This document shows positions 8,753 to 19,099 of a stretch of 64,000 nucleotides of DNA, one piece after another (position 1 is the stretch's first letter; every line of letters starts with the position of its first letter). The stretch lies in the NCBI GenBank assembly GCA_947453145.1, contig CANGFA010000007.1, positions 24,353 through 88,352 of the forward strand, read 5' to 3'. A model generated the notes under the pieces. That model was not told the origin of the DNA. It did not search any database and saw only the letters and a list, made by a program, of their open reading frames with translations. This DNA is from Bacteroidota bacterium. Its GTDB lineage: Bacteria > Bacteroidota > Bacteroidia > Chitinophagales > Chitinophagaceae. Both the position numbers and the translations under genes were made by a program.

Positions 8753-10669
8753 ATGCATTATGTATCAGTAGAAGGACTTACTAAAAGTTATGGAATTACC
8801 CCCCTTTTTAAGGGTATTAGCTTTAATATCAATGAAGGAGACCGCATTGCTTTAATTGCCAGAAATGGGGTTGGGAAAAGCACTTTATTAAGAATTTTAT
8901 CAGGCAAAGAGCATCCAGATGCAGGTGCCTGTAAAATACATAAGGACGTTCATTTAGTTATGTTTGAGCAGGAACCTCAATTTATCGAAACGGCCACGGT
9001 TACACTAAACCTATTTAATCAGGATCATCCAACCATGAAGGCCATTAGTAATTATGAAATGGCTATGGAATCCGAGGACGAGGATTTAATAACCAATGCC
9101 ATTATGGAAATGGAAGAGAACAATGCCTGGGACTTTGAATCCAAAGTAAAAACCATACTTACTCAATTAAATATTCATCATTTAGAACAACCAGTTTCCA
9201 AATTAAGCGGAGGTCAACGAAAACGTGTTTCATTAGCTAAAACCTTAATTCAAATTGGCTTTGAACCTAAACATGTTTTATTGTTAATGGATGAGCCAAC
9301 GAATCATTTGGATTTAAATATGATTGAATGGTTGGAGAATTATTTGGAACAAGAAAAAGTAACCTTATTATTGGTATCGCACGATCGCTACTTTTTAGAA
9401 GCGGTAACGGATGAAATATGGGAATTAGAGCGTGAAAAATTATATAGTTATAAAGGCGACTACGAAAATTATTTAGAAAAGAAAGCGGCAAGGATTGAGT
9501 CAGAGTTGGCGAGTATAGATAAAGCCAAGAATACTTTTAGAAAGGAATTGGAATGGATGCGCAAGCAGCCCAAAGCAAGAACTACTAAAAGCAAGAGCAG
9601 GCAAGATAATTTTTATGAAGTAGAAGCCAAGGCCAAGCAAAAAATAGATGACTCCAATTTGCAATTGGACATGAAAATGACCAGATTAGGTGGTAAAATT
9701 ATTGAAGCCAAAAAAGTATATAAATCCTATGGGGACTTAGTAGTGTTAAAAGGTTTTGATTATACATTTAGCAAAGGGGAGCGTATTGGTATTGTAGGGA
9801 AAAATGGTGTGGGAAAGAGTACTTTTTTACAAATCTTGCAAGGCATTACACAACCGGATAGTGGAAAAATTAATGTGGGGGAGACCATTGTGTTTGGACA
9901 CTTCTCACAAGAAGGCTTGGTGTATAAAAAAGACATGCGTGTCATTGAATATTTGAAAACCTTTGCGGAACAATTTCCTTTAGCAAGTGGGGGTTCCTTA
10001 AGTGCGGCGCAATTTTTAGAATTATTTTTATTTACGCCGGACAAGCAATATACCTATTTAAGTGCCTTGAGTGGAGGCGAGAAAAAGCGCTTACAATTAC
10101 TAACTATTTTATTTAAGAATCCTAATTTCTTAATTCTGGATGAACCTACCAATGATTTGGATTTACCAACCCTTGCGGTATTGGAACAATTTTTATTAGA
10201 CTATGCAGGTTGTGTATTATTGGTATCACATGACAGGTATTTTATGGATAAACTGGTAGATCACTTATTTATATTTGAAGGAGACGGCGTTATTAGAGAT
10301 TATCCTGGAAACTATACCCAGTTTAGAATTTTAGAAAAATCAAAACAAAGTTACACTTCCGTTAGTTCAGATATAAGTTCTTCAAAAGAGCATTCGGTAG
10401 CAAGTATAGAGAAAAAAGTAGAACCAGCTACTGTAGCTGTCGAAAAGAAAGTAGTAGAAAAAATGACCTATAAGGAAAAGTTAGAATTAGAAACTTTAAA
10501 TAAGGAAATGCCAGTTTTAGAAGAAAAGAAAGCAGCCTATACTGCTCAATTGAACAATACCAATTTAAATTACGAGGAAATTATTTCTATTAGCGAAAAA
10601 CTCACAGAAGTGAACGCAGCATTGGATTTAGCAGAGGTGAGATGGCTTGAATTAAGCGAAAAACAGTAA
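8753..10669 (+). CDS. ABC-F family ATPase, Uup-like
   Basis: Soluble protein with two ABC ATPase domains and no membrane segment. Domain 1: Walker A ARNGVGKST about residues 37-45, signature LSGGQRKRVSL near 148, Walker B MDEPTNHLDL near 180. Domain 2: Walker A GKNGVGKST near 349-357, signature LSGGEKKRLQL near 437, Walker B LDEPTNDLDL near 462. The linker between the domains has the charged KQPKARTTKSKSRQ stretch typical of ABC-F proteins. A C-terminal coiled coil (about 565-638, Glu/Lys rich) matches the Uup subgroup, linked to ribosome function and precise transposon excision in E. coli. The exact subgroup role is inferred. Confidence 0.93.
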   Translation: MHYVSVEGLTKSYGITPLFKGISFNINEGDRIALIARNGVGKSTLLRILSGKEHPDAGACKIHKDVHLVMFEQEPQFIETATVTLNLFNQDHPTMKAISNYEMAMESEDEDLITNAIMEMEENNAWDFESKVKTILTQLNIHHLEQPVSKLSGGQRKRVSLAKTLIQIGFEPKHVLLLMDEPTNHLDLNMIEWLENYLEQEKVTLLLVSHDRYFLEAVTDEIWELEREKLYSYKGDYENYLEKKAARIESELASIDKAKNTFRKELEWMRKQPKARTTKSKSRQDNFYEVEAKAKQKIDDSNLQLDMKMTRLGGKIIEAKKVYKSYGDLVVLKGFDYTFSKGERIGIVGKNGVGKSTFLQILQGITQPDSGKINVGETIVFGHFSQEGLVYKKDMRVIEYLKTFAEQFPLASGGSLSAAQFLELFLFTPDKQYTYLSALSGGEKKRLQLLTILFKNPNFLILDEPTNDLDLPTLAVLEQFLLDYAGCVLLVSHDRYFMDKLVDHLFIFEGDGVIRDYPGNYTQFRILEKSKQSYTSVSSDISSSKEHSVASIEKKVEPATVAVEKKVVEKMTYKEKLELETLNKEMPVLEEKKAAYTAQLNNTNLNYEEIISISEKLTEVNAALDLAEVRWLELSEKQ

Positions 10670-10683
10670 TTATTTTTTAAAAT

Positions 10684-10713
10684 ATGAGGCCTAAGTGCAA
10701 CTAAAATGAGGCC
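10684..10713. promoter_or_regulatory. Paired ATGAGGCC direct repeats, candidate operator
   Basis: ATGAGGCC occurs at 10684-10691 and again at 10706-10713, exactly 22 bp apart (two helical turns), 70-100 bp before the HTH gene at 10785. The spacing suits a protein binding one DNA face; autoregulation by the downstream HTH protein is a guess. Confidence 0.35.
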
Positions 10714-10784
10714 AAAGTTTCAAATGTAGCTTATATAATAATTTTAATATTGGATATGTTCTATTACCAATAAAATTATATGCT

Positions 10785-11198
10785 ATGAAACCAATTGAAA
10801 GAATCGCAATGTATTTGCAATTTAGAGCAATCACTCCTCATTCCTTTGAAAGAAAAATTCATTTATCTAATGGATATTTTTCAAAGCAAACCAAAAACCT
10901 GGGGTCCGTTGGATCAGACATCCTTGTTAAAATTCATGACAATTATCCAGACTTAAATATGTTATGGGTATTAACAGGGGAAGGTGAAATGATTTTAAAC
11001 GAAATAGCTGTCAATCAAATTTCCAGAGTGAATGATTTTAGCAATCGGTATGAATCTGAAAATCGAAAGTTAAAAACCTTAGAATCAGATGTTGAAAAAT
11101 TAAATGTAGTGTTAAAGGATAAAGAAAAGATTATTGGCTTGTACGAGTTTATGTTAAATGGAAACAATAAAACAGGAACCATTGCCGATACCTATTAA
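10785..11198 (+). CDS. XRE/repressor-like helix-turn-helix protein
   Basis: 137-aa protein with an N-terminal HTH domain (about 1-65). The pattern ERIAMYLQFRAITPHSFERK followed by GYFSKQTKN and ending in LNMLWVLTGEGEM matches the Bacteroidota repressor-like DNA-binding domains often seen in prophage-type or small chromosomal regulators. The C-terminal part (about 75-130) is predicted coiled coil (ENRKLKTLESDVEKLNVVLK). There is no peptidase S24 domain and no phage genes nearby. Paired direct repeats lie upstream and a strong terminator follows. Its targets are unknown. Confidence 0.72.
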   Translation: MKPIERIAMYLQFRAITPHSFERKIHLSNGYFSKQTKNLGSVGSDILVKIHDNYPDLNMLWVLTGEGEMILNEIAVNQISRVNDFSNRYESENRKLKTLESDVEKLNVVLKDKEKIIGLYEFMLNGNNKTGTIADTY

Positions 11199-11245
11199 TA
11201 TAAAAGTGTTTAACTGCACACAACTTATGCTTCCCCCTTTCGTTA

Positions 11246-11276
11246 AAAAGCCTCGTCTAATTTAGACGAGGCTTTT
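11246..11276. terminator. Bidirectional Rho-independent terminator
   Basis: AAAAGCCTCGTCTAA is followed, after one base, by its exact reverse complement, a stem of up to 15 bp with A and T runs on both flanks. It sits between the HTH gene (plus) and gcvP (minus), so it can end transcription from both sides. Confidence 0.9.
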
Positions 11277-11301
11277 GCTATATTAAGTTACTTAAATACT
11301 T

Positions 11302-14160
11302 TTATGCATAAGAAGCAACTGGCTCACAAGTGCAAATTAAATTACGATCACCGTGGGTGTTATTAACTCTTGCAACGGTTGGCCAGAACTTACTTTCAAT
11401 TACATATGGTAATGGGAAAGCGGCAGTTTGTCTTGAATAACTATGATTCCACTCCTCGGCACAAATTACCTTTTGGGTGTGTGGTGCATTTTTTAATGGG
11501 TTATCAGTCTTATCCAATTTTCCGTTTTCAATAGCTTTTATTTCATTGTAAATGCCAATTAAAGCATCGCAAAAACGATCTAATTCTGCTTTGTCTTCAC
11601 TCTCGGTTGGTTCAATCATAATAGTGCCCACTACCGGGAAGCTCATGGTTGGCGCATGGAATCCATAGTCAATTAAACGTTTTGCAACATCTTCCGCTTC
11701 AATGCCAGCTGTTGCTTTAAAGGGTCTTAAGTCAATGATAAATTCATGTGCACAAGTGCCATTCTTCCCAGCATATAAAATGGTGTAACAATTTTCTAAT
11801 CTTGACTTCATATAATTTGCATTCATAATAGCATAAGCGGTAGAAAGGGTTAAACCTTCGGCACCCAGCATTTTAATATATGCATAGCTAATTAATAAAA
11901 TACTTGCAGAACCTAATGGAGCTGCGCTCACTGCGTTCGCGCCATCCCCATTATAATTATGACCTGGTAAGAAAGGAGCTAATTTGTCATTCACACAAAT
12001 AGGGCCCATGCCAGGTCCGCCACCGCCGTGTGGGATGGCGAAGGTTTTGTGTAAGTTTAAGTGACAAACATCTGCACCAATATTACCAGGGCTAGTTAAT
12101 CCAACCTGTGCATTCATATTCGCACCATCCATATATACCATCCCACCAAAATCATGAATGGTTTGACAAATATCAATGATGGTTTCTTCAAATACACCGT
12201 GTGTACTCGGGTAAGTAACCATTAAGGCACCTAATTTGTCCTTATGTAACTCGGCTTTTGTTTTTAAGTCGGCAAAATCTATATTTCCTGCTTCATCACA
12301 AGCAACCACCACAACTTTGAATCCTGCCATCACCGCACTCGCTGGATTGGTTCCGTGAGCGCTAATTGGTATTAATACTATATCTCTATGTGATTCATTA
12401 CGTGCTTGGTGATAAGAACGGATGGTTAATAAACCAGCGTACTCACCCTGTGCACCACTATTAGGTTGCAAACTACAAGCGGTGAAACCGGTGGTTTCAC
12501 ATAAGTAAGTACTTAATTCTTTTGCAATTTCTTGATATCCTAATGTTTGATGACTAGGCGCAAATGGATGAAGTCCTCCAAATGAAGGCCAACTCACAGG
12601 AATCATTTCGGTAGCTGCATTTAATTTCATAGTGCAACTTCCTAAGCTAATCATGCTGGTATTTAAAGAAAGGTCTTTATTTTCTAGGTGCTTTATATAA
12701 CGCATCATTTGTGTTTCACTATGGTGCGTATTAAACACGGGGTGTAATAAGTATTTAGAAGTTCTTACAAGCGCGGGTTGAATATTTGCATTTTTAATTG
12801 CAGCATTTTGAGCAACTGCTTTTTTACCCGTTAACTTCTCAAACAAAGCAACAATTGTCTGAATGTCGGACGCAGAAGTAGTTTCGTCCAATGTAATGCT
12901 TACAGCACCATTGTTTGTGTAGTTAAAATTAATTTGTGCTTCTGTAGCTAATTTTTGTAAAGTAGTAGCATCAAAACCACTCACTAAAAGGGTATCAAAA
13001 TAAAAATTATTTATTTGTTGTAACCCTAAGGATTGCAATTGTTGATCTAAACTTTGCGCTAAGCCATGTACTTTTTCTGCAATCTTTTTTAATCCTGCAG
13101 GACCATGATAAACTGCATACATTACGGCCATATTAGCAAGTAAAGCTTGTGCAGTACAAATATTAGAAGTTGCTTTTTCGCGTTTAATATGTTGCTCACG
13201 GGTTTGCAATGCCATTCTCAATGCACGGTTTCCTTGAGCGTCTACACTCACTCCAATTAAACGACCTGGCATTCCTCTTTTAAATTCGTCTTTGGTTGCA
13301 AAGTAAGCAGCATGTGGTCCACCAAAACCCATAGGTACGCCAAAACGTTGCGTGTTACCAACTGCTACGTCTGCATTTAATTCACCTGGGCTTTTTAATA
13401 TGGTTAATGCTAAGATATCTGCTACTACAATAACTAAGCCGCCCACAGCATGCACTTGTTTAATAAAGGATTCATATTCCTCTATACTTCCTTGGCTATT
13501 TGGATATTGTAAAATGGCGCCAAAGAAAGTGCCGTCAATAGCATTAGAGCCATAATTGCCTTCCACAAGTTCAATTCCAATTGGGTTAGCACGAGTAACT
13601 AGTACATCCTTTGTTTGTTTGAAAATATTACTATCTACAAATAATTTTGGTTGTGAAATGGTATCTGATTTATTCACATGATTAAAAATCATCGCCATTG
13701 CTTCCGCTGCTGCGGTTGCTTCGTCTAATAAAGAGGCGTTAGCAATAGGCAATCCGGTTAAGTCGGATACCATGGTTTGATAGTTTAACAAACTCTCTAA
13801 ACGGCCTTGCGCAATTTCGGCTTGGTAAGGTGTATACTGCGTATACCAACCTGGGTTTTCAAAAATATTTCTCAAAATTACACTTGGCGTTATAGTGCCA
13901 TAGTAACCTTGTCCAATAAAGTTTTTTGCAATGATATTTTTATCGCCAATCGCTTTTAAAGATTGCAACATTTCAAATTCAGTTAGCCCACTTGGAATAT
14001 TCATTGGCTTTTTTAAACGAATATTATTAGGAACTGTTTTTTCTATCAAATCGTTTAAAGATTTCGCGCCAATACTTTCCAACATTTTTTGTGTGTCGGC
14101 ATCATTTGGGCCAATATGTCTTTTGATAAACTCTGCACCATTCGTACTTGATTGCAACAT
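11302..14160 (-). CDS. gcvP: Glycine dehydrogenase (decarboxylating), P-protein
   Basis: PLP enzyme of the glycine cleavage system; it decarboxylates glycine and transfers the aminomethyl group to the lipoyl H-protein. Both homologous halves are fused in a single 952-aa chain, as in E. coli. The PLP lysine motif [19 protein letters not shown] lies near residue 700-718. The N-terminal [17 protein letters not shown] and the Gly-rich APLGSAS region are typical. gcvT and gcvH are not in the window. No glycine riboswitch is possible in the very short leader. A TATCTTTG box lies 24-31 bp upstream of the start. Confidence 0.97.
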   Translation of the reverse strand: MLQSSTNGAEFIKRHIGPNDADTQKMLESIGAKSLNDLIEKTVPNNIRLKKPMNIPSGLTEFEMLQSLKAIGDKNIIAKNFIGQGYYGTITPSVILRNIFENPGWYTQYTPYQAEIAQGRLESLLNYQTMVSDLTGLPIANASLLDEATAAAEAMAMIFNHVNKSDTISQPKLFVDSNIFKQTKDVLVTRANPIGIELVEGNYGSNAIDGTFFGAILQYPNSQGSIEEYESFIKQVHAVGGLVIVVADILALTILKSPGELNADVAVGNTQRFGVPMGFGGPHAAYFATKDEFKRGMPGRLIGVSVDAQGNRALRMALQTREQHIKREKATSNICTAQALLANMAVMYAVYHGPAGLKKIAEKVHGLAQSLDQQLQSLGLQQINNFYFDTLLVSGFDATTLQKLATEAQINFNYTNNGAVSITLDETTSASDIQTIVALFEKLTGKKAVAQNAAIKNANIQPALVRTSKYLLHPVFNTHHSETQMMRYIKHLENKDLSLNTSMISLGSCTMKLNAATEMIPVSWPSFGGLHPFAPSHQTLGYQEIAKELSTYLCETTGFTACSLQPNSGAQGEYAGLLTIRSYHQARNESHRDIVLIPISAHGTNPASAVMAGFKVVVVACDEAGNIDFADLKTKAELHKDKLGALMVTYPSTHGVFEETIIDICQTIHDFGGMVYMDGANMNAQVGLTSPGNIGADVCHLNLHKTFAIPHGGGGPGMGPICVNDKLAPFLPGHNYNGDGANAVSAAPLGSASILLISYAYIKMLGAEGLTLSTAYAIMNANYMKSRLENCYTILYAGKNGTCAHEFIIDLRPFKATAGIEAEDVAKRLIDYGFHAPTMSFPVVGTIMIEPTESEDKAELDRFCDALIGIYNEIKAIENGKLDKTDNPLKNAPHTQKVICAEEWNHSYSRQTAAFPLPYVIESKFWPTVARVNNTHGDRNLICTCEPVASYA

Positions 14161-14183
14161 AAAAGAAGGGTTTTAAATGGCCA

Positions 14184-14191
14184 CAAAGATA
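14184..14191 (-). promoter_or_regulatory. -7 box TATCTTTG of gcvP
   Basis: Exact TAnnTTTG on the minus strand; predicted transcript start about 14179, leaving a leader of about 19 nt before gcvP. Confidence 0.55.
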
Positions 14192-14239
14192 CTTAAATAT
14201 TAGAGGCTATAAAATGCTTTTAAGGAAGTTGGGGAAAGC

Positions 14240-14269
14240 TTGTGGATGACCTAAAAATGGTTACTTTTG
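14240..14269 (+). promoter_or_regulatory. Promoter of the YkgJ-type gene; predicted leaderless start
   Basis: TTG at 14240-14242, a 19-bp spacer and TACTTTTG at 14262-14269, then four bases and the ATG at 14274. Both promoter halves match the phylum consensus, and the geometry predicts transcription starting at the ATG itself. Confidence 0.7.
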
Positions 14270-14273
14270 AATC

Positions 14274-14756
14274 ATGATAGACCCTTCTGTTGAACATTTA
14301 TACGAAACACCTGCCCCAGAGATACTCAAAAAGTTTCAAAATTTTTTGAAAAGGGTGGATAAGCGTGTTATTTTAAAACAATTGCCAGATTTACACGAAG
14401 CGGCCTTTGAGAAAGTGAACTGTTTGGATTGTGCAAGATGTTGTAAAAACTATTCCCCGCGCTTTAAAATGCCTGATATTAAAAGAGTAAGTAAGGCTAT
14501 GGGTATGAAGGAGGTTGAGTTTATAGAAAAGTATTTGTCCATGGATAATGAAGGGGATTATGTGGTAAAAACAAAGCCATGCCCTTTTTTGGATACAGAC
14601 AATACCTGCAGTATTTATGATTATCGTCCATCGGATTGCGAACGATTCCCTTATACGGACGAGGATGTATTTTTTAAACGCACTGCGATTACTATGAAAA
14701 ATGCAGAGTTCTGTCCTGCTGTACATGATGTAATCATTGGCTTGTTGGCGAAGTAA
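14274..14756 (+). CDS. YkgJ family cysteine-cluster protein
   Basis: 160-aa soluble protein with CLDCARCC (CxxCxxCC) at about residues 49-56 and a second set KPCPFLDTDNTCSIYDYRPS...C at about 101-125, the pattern of the CxxCxxCC/UPF0153 family (putative zinc or iron-sulfur chelating). The biochemical role of the family is not established. It has its own consensus promoter directly abutting the ATG. It converges with the MFS gene about 40 bp downstream. Confidence 0.88.
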   Translation: MIDPSVEHLYETPAPEILKKFQNFLKRVDKRVILKQLPDLHEAAFEKVNCLDCARCCKNYSPRFKMPDIKRVSKAMGMKEVEFIEKYLSMDNEGDYVVKTKPCPFLDTDNTCSIYDYRPSDCERFPYTDEDVFFKRTAITMKNAEFCPAVHDVIIGLLAK

Positions 14757-14794
14757 GAAATAGGTTAACTTAAAGCTGTTTCATCCGATAAAAA

Positions 14795-16063
14795 CTAGTA
14801 CTCCATCTTTCTTAAACTAGGTGCTTTAAACCAGGTGGTGACTACGACTAGTAAAGTCATAGATCCTCCAAAAACAACAGATGGTATTACGCCCATTAAT
14901 TTAGCGGCAACTCCACTTTCAAATTGGCCTAGTTCATTGCTGCTATTTATAAACATGGAGTTTACACTCATTACCCTGCCTCGCATATGATCCGGGGTTT
15001 TTAATTGCACAATGGTACCTCGAACAATCATACTAAATCCGTCTAATATACCGCTCAAAACCAGTGCGGCAAAGGAGACCCAAAATAGTTTAGAAAGTGC
15101 AAATACAATAATGCATATACCAAATCCGCCCACTGCAATTAATAATTTTTTTCCTTGACCTGCGTTCACTGGAAAAATAGTAATGATAAAAATAATTAAC
15201 ATCGCACCTATATCTGCTGCTGCATTTAGCCATCCAAATCCAATAGGACCCACATTTAAAATATCCTTAGCAAATACAGGGATCATTGCTACTGCACCTC
15301 CAAATAATACGGCAAATAAATCCAACGATAATGCACCTAATACTTCCTTGGTGTTAAACACAAATCGTAAACCTTCTTTAACGCTCTCCATTGGTTTTTG
15401 ATCTACCACAATATCAGCATGTGGGGGTAATGGATTTATTTTGGATATGAACATAAAGCCAATACTAACTAAAACAACTACGACCATTAAGGATCCAGTA
15501 TGTCCAAACCCTGCAATGATAAATCCCACAATGGCATGTCCTAATATGGAAGCAGTTAACCAAATTCCTTGACTCCAAGTAGTTGCATTTTGCAATAAAT
15601 GCTTAGGTATAATAGAACCCACAATAGTTCCAAAGCTGGGTCCTGTAAAAGACCTAATGATACCCGTACAAAAAATGATAAAATAAATCGCAACCGCTAT
15701 AAGCAGTGTATTTTGGTTCGCCGTGTGGTCCATTCTATCATTATAAATAGAAAGGGCTAATAAGCCCAACGCACAAATCCAATACAGCACCACGCCTCTT
15801 AACAATAACTTTCTTTTTTCACTAATATCAATAACATGTCCTGCATACAAAGCAAGGGAGACAGCAGGAATCACTTCGGCAAGTCCAATAAGTCCAATGG
15901 CAAAGGGTTCTTTGGTTAATTCGTATATCCACCAACCCACCAACGTTCCCATCATTCTCAGGCCCATAATAAATAAGAAACGCCCAATCATCAGGTTCCT
16001 AAATTCGGCTACTTTTATAGCACCAAAGGGGGCCTTTTTATTATTGGTTTGTGCAGTTTCCAT
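14795..16063 (-). CDS. MFS transporter (EntS/MFS_3-like)
   Basis: 422-aa inner-membrane protein with about 12 hydrophobic segments. GRFLFIMGLRMMGTLVGWW in the first helix, the loop after helix 2 (GHVIDISEKRKLLL) and GVVLYWICALGLLALS fit the MFS_3 subgroup that contains the enterobactin exporter EntS and macrolide pumps. The substrate is unknown. It is last of a minus-strand operon: folK, deoxynucleoside kinase (9 bp upstream), then this gene. Confidence 0.87.
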   Translation of the reverse strand: METAQTNNKKAPFGAIKVAEFRNLMIGRFLFIMGLRMMGTLVGWWIYELTKEPFAIGLIGLAEVIPAVSLALYAGHVIDISEKRKLLLRGVVLYWICALGLLALSIYNDRMDHTANQNTLLIAVAIYFIIFCTGIIRSFTGPSFGTIVGSIIPKHLLQNATTWSQGIWLTASILGHAIVGFIIAGFGHTGSLMVVVVLVSIGFMFISKINPLPPHADIVVDQKPMESVKEGLRFVFNTKEVLGALSLDLFAVLFGGAVAMIPVFAKDILNVGPIGFGWLNAAADIGAMLIIFIITIFPVNAGQGKKLLIAVGGFGICIIVFALSKLFWVSFAALVLSGILDGFSMIVRGTIVQLKTPDHMRGRVMSVNSMFINSSNELGQFESGVAAKLMGVIPSVVFGGSMTLLVVVTTWFKAPSLRKMEY

Positions 16064-16072
16064 AGGGTATAG

Positions 16073-16705
16073 TTAGGGTAGGTTAAAATAGTGTTGGCCT
16101 TCTTCTAAATCCTTTTCTAATGCGTCGGTAATTACTTTTAAGTGTGCTTCATTGTATAAAAAATCGGCATTGCTTGCGTCCACAAATAGGGTCCTGATAT
16201 TATGCTGCTTAATATAACTTGTATAAGTTTCTTGTATTTTAAACAAGTACTCGTCTGGGATGGCTTGCTCAAATTTTCGATTTCTCTTTTTGATATTATT
16301 TTGTAATCTATTCACTGGGGCATGCAAGTATATAATAATATCTGGAGGGGTTAATTGCTGATAAAATACATCAAACATTTTTTGATATAATCTAAACTCT
16401 TCCTCTGGTAAGTTCACTTTTGCAAAAAGCAAACATTTGGTAAAAATATAATCCGAAACCATCACCTCTTGAAACAGATCTTTATTCTTAACCAGTTCTT
16501 GTTGTTGTTTAAAACGCTCCGCTAAAAAAAATAATTCTAAAGGAAAAGCATATTGCTTTGGGTTCTCATAAAATTTGGTCAAAAAAGGATTTTCTGCAAA
16601 TTCTTCGAGAATTAGTTTGGCATTATAATGTTGAGATAATAAATGAGAAAGCGTTGTTTTTCCGGCTCCAATATTTCCCTCAATGGCAATAAAACGATAA
16701 TTCAT
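16073..16705 (-). CDS. Deoxynucleoside kinase (dNK family)
   Basis: Salvage enzyme phosphorylating deoxynucleosides. P-loop EGNIGAGKTTLS at about residues 8-19, a substrate-binding EEFAENPFL, the ERF motif (AERFKQQ) near 68-74 and the LID region KKRNRKFEQ near 140. 210 aa is typical of bacterial dAdo/dGuo kinases. Which base it prefers is not readable. It overlaps no neighbour: 47 bp after folK and 9 bp before the MFS gene. Confidence 0.92.
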   Translation of the reverse strand: MNYRFIAIEGNIGAGKTTLSHLLSQHYNAKLILEEFAENPFLTKFYENPKQYAFPLELFFLAERFKQQQELVKNKDLFQEVMVSDYIFTKCLLFAKVNLPEEEFRLYQKMFDVFYQQLTPPDIIIYLHAPVNRLQNNIKKRNRKFEQAIPDEYLFKIQETYTSYIKQHNIRTLFVDASNADFLYNEAHLKVITDALEKDLEEGQHYFNLP

Positions 16706-16752
16706 ATTTTTCAGTATGCTGCTTGTTTCAAATATAGTATCTCCAATGCTTT

Positions 16753-17238
16753 TTAATTTGTTTTTTTATGCACAGCTAAAGAATCTCCACATTCTTTCAA
16801 CAATATGGAATTACTTTTTAGCAAAATGGGATGAATATAGTTTGGTAAAATTTCAGCCAGTGGTTTTAATACAAAAAGACGCTCACTCATTTTGGGATGA
16901 GGTACGGTAAGAAGCGGACTATTTATTATTTCGTCATTAAAATAGATAATATCAATATCAATAATGCGAGGTCCTAAAGGAATGGTTCTTTCACGGCCCA
17001 GCTTCATTTCGATACGCAAAATAGATTGCATTAATTCGATAGCAGATAAATTAGTTTCTAGTAAAACGGCCTGATTTATAAAATCGGGTTGTTCGGTAAA
17101 ACCCCAAGCACTGGTTTCATATCGGGAGGACAATTGGATAAGATCTCCAAGTGAAGCTTTCATCAAATTTAGCGCATTGTCTAAATTCGCCATTCGATCG
17201 CCCATATTGCCACCTATCAAAAGGGTTACTCTATTCAT
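16753..17238 (-). CDS. folK: 2-amino-4-hydroxy-6-hydroxymethyldihydropteridine pyrophosphokinase
   Basis: HPPK of folate synthesis; transfers pyrophosphate from ATP to the hydroxymethyl pterin. The N-terminus LLIGGNMGDRMANL, SRYETSAWGFTEQPDFINQA (pterin loop), the signature LGPRIIDIDIIYFND near 94-108 and VPHPKMSERLFVLKPLAEI are all present. 161 aa is normal. It is the first gene of the folK-dNK-MFS operon, divergent from sppA. Confidence 0.95.
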   Translation of the reverse strand: MNRVTLLIGGNMGDRMANLDNALNLMKASLGDLIQLSSRYETSAWGFTEQPDFINQAVLLETNLSAIELMQSILRIEMKLGRERTIPLGPRIIDIDIIYFNDEIINSPLLTVPHPKMSERLFVLKPLAEILPNYIHPILLKSNSILLKECGDSLAVHKKTN

Positions 17239-17337
17239 ATAAGGATTGTAAAAGTAGCCTAAATATTCATAATTTTACCCGAATAGGTACTATAAATAGA
17301 ACGCTAATTTGGTACCCTCATTTTTCAATTATTTAGT

Positions 17338-19095
17338 ATGAATCATTTTTTCAAATCGTTTTTTGCAAGTTTACTAGCCTTCTTTGTTTTTACTGTGTTG
17401 GGACTTGTATTGTTATTCGGAATTATAGGTGCATTTTCCAAACAAGAGGAAGTTGTAATACCTAAAAATTCAGTACTTGTAATTGACTTAGCAGAAAGTT
17501 TTCCTGAACAAGCCAAGGAGGATGTTTATAGCGAAATATTAAATAAAAAGAAAGGCAAAACGCCAAGTTTATCCAATTTAATAGCTTTAATACATTATGC
17601 AAAAAATGACGCTGCTATTAAAGGTATTTATTTAAAATGTCAAGAAAACCCGAATGGATTTGCAGCCTCTGATGAAATTAGAACTGCTCTATTGGATTTT
17701 AAACAATCTAAAAAATTCATAATTGCTTTTGGAGAAACCATTACACAAAAAGGGTATTGGATTGCCAATACAGCCGACTTTGTTTTTGCGCATCCTCAAG
17801 GTGGACTCGAGTGGACGGGATTGTCTTATGAGTCTATGTATTTAAAAGGGTTATTGGATAAGTTAGAAATTCAACCCCAAGTGTTTTATGCAGGCAAATT
17901 TAAAAGTGCAACTGAGCCATTTAGATATACACAAATGTCTCCTGAGAATAAATTACAAACTAGTCAATGGTTAAATGGCGTGTATGATAATTTTATTACA
18001 GGAACCGCTGTGCAAAGAAAATTAAATGCAGACAGTTTAAAAGAATGGTCGGATAAGGCAATGATTCAAACAGCTGCCGATGCATTTTCTCATCATTTAA
18101 TTGATGGCCTGTATTATGATGATCAGGTTAAAAATTTAATTGCACAAAAAGTAAGTGCAAGTAAGCCTCAAGACATTTCGTTTATGCGCATTAACGAATA
18201 TGCCGCTGCCATTGCAATAAGAGGACAGGGATCCAATAAAATTGCGGTAATTTATGCGGATGGGGATATTAATATGGGTAAATCAGATAAGGATGGCATC
18301 GCAAGTGACGAGTATCGTGGATTATTAGAGGATGTAAAAAATGATAAATCCATAAGTGCTGTTGTTTTAAGAATTAATTCTCCTGGCGGAAGTGCTTTGG
18401 CAAGTGATATTATTTGGAGGGAGATTGAATTACTTAAAAAAGTAAAACCAGTCGTAGTGAGCATGGGAAATTATGCAGCATCGGGTGGTTATTATATTGC
18501 ATGTAATGCTGACTCCATTTTTGCAAATGCCAATACTATTACCGGATCCATTGGCGTGTTTTCGGTGGTTCCAAATTTTGGCAATTTTATGAAAAACAAA
18601 TTAGGCGTTACCTATGATGGCGTAAAAACCTCTACCTATGCCGATATGCCAACAACAACAAGAGCATTAAATGCAACAGAGCAAAAATTTATGCAAGCAG
18701 GGGTGGATAGTATTTATTTTGCATTTAAGTCCAGGGTGGCAAATGGAAGAAAAAAATCGGTTGAATATATAGACTCTATTGCTCAAGGAAGAGTATGGAC
18801 CGGTACCGATGCATTAAAAGTAGGCTTGGTGGATAGAATTGGCAATTTAGAGGATGCCATTGCTTCGGCTGCAAAAATGGCAAAACTTAAGGACTATACT
18901 TTAAAATCATATCCTGAACGAAAATCATTTTTTGAAGACATTTTAGGTGGTTATCAAGATAAAGTAAAAGAAAAGGCTATTAAAGAGGAAATAGGTCTTG
19001 AACAATGGGATGCCTTACAAAAAATGAAATCAATCAAACAAATGATGGGAGAACCTCAAACTCGTTTGCCTATCTTTGTAGTGAATCATCCATAA
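17338..19095 (+). CDS. sppA: Signal peptide peptidase SppA, 67K type
   Basis: Membrane-anchored serine protease that degrades cleaved signal peptides. One N-terminal transmembrane helix (about 8-33), then tandem S49 domains (585 aa, the long form). The catalytic Lys lies in AGKFKSATEPFRYTQMS near residue 190 of the first domain; the catalytic Ser is in NYAASGGYYIACNADSIFAN near residue 382 of the second domain. The next gene, an ABC-2 permease, begins 4 bp after the stop, so the two are probably co-transcribed. Confidence 0.95.
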   Translation: MNHFFKSFFASLLAFFVFTVLGLVLLFGIIGAFSKQEEVVIPKNSVLVIDLAESFPEQAKEDVYSEILNKKKGKTPSLSNLIALIHYAKNDAAIKGIYLKCQENPNGFAASDEIRTALLDFKQSKKFIIAFGETITQKGYWIANTADFVFAHPQGGLEWTGLSYESMYLKGLLDKLEIQPQVFYAGKFKSATEPFRYTQMSPENKLQTSQWLNGVYDNFITGTAVQRKLNADSLKEWSDKAMIQTAADAFSHHLIDGLYYDDQVKNLIAQKVSASKPQDISFMRINEYAAAIAIRGQGSNKIAVIYADGDINMGKSDKDGIASDEYRGLLEDVKNDKSISAVVLRINSPGGSALASDIIWREIELLKKVKPVVVSMGNYAASGGYYIACNADSIFANANTITGSIGVFSVVPNFGNFMKNKLGVTYDGVKTSTYADMPTTTRALNATEQKFMQAGVDSIYFAFKSRVANGRKKSVEYIDSIAQGRVWTGTDALKVGLVDRIGNLEDAIASAAKMAKLKDYTLKSYPERKSFFEDILGGYQDKVKEKAIKEEIGLEQWDALQKMKSIKQMMGEPQTRLPIFVVNHP

Positions 19096-19099
19096 TTAT

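Noticed and set aside
10785..11198. Prophage remnant suggested by the repressor-like protein
   Set aside because: Housekeeping genes on both sides and no phage gene or attachment repeats.
13352..14176. Plus-strand open frames opposite gcvP
   Set aside because: Antisense shadows of a highly conserved enzyme.
14161..14260. Glycine riboswitch before gcvP
   Set aside because: The predicted leader is only about 19 nt and shows no aptamer.
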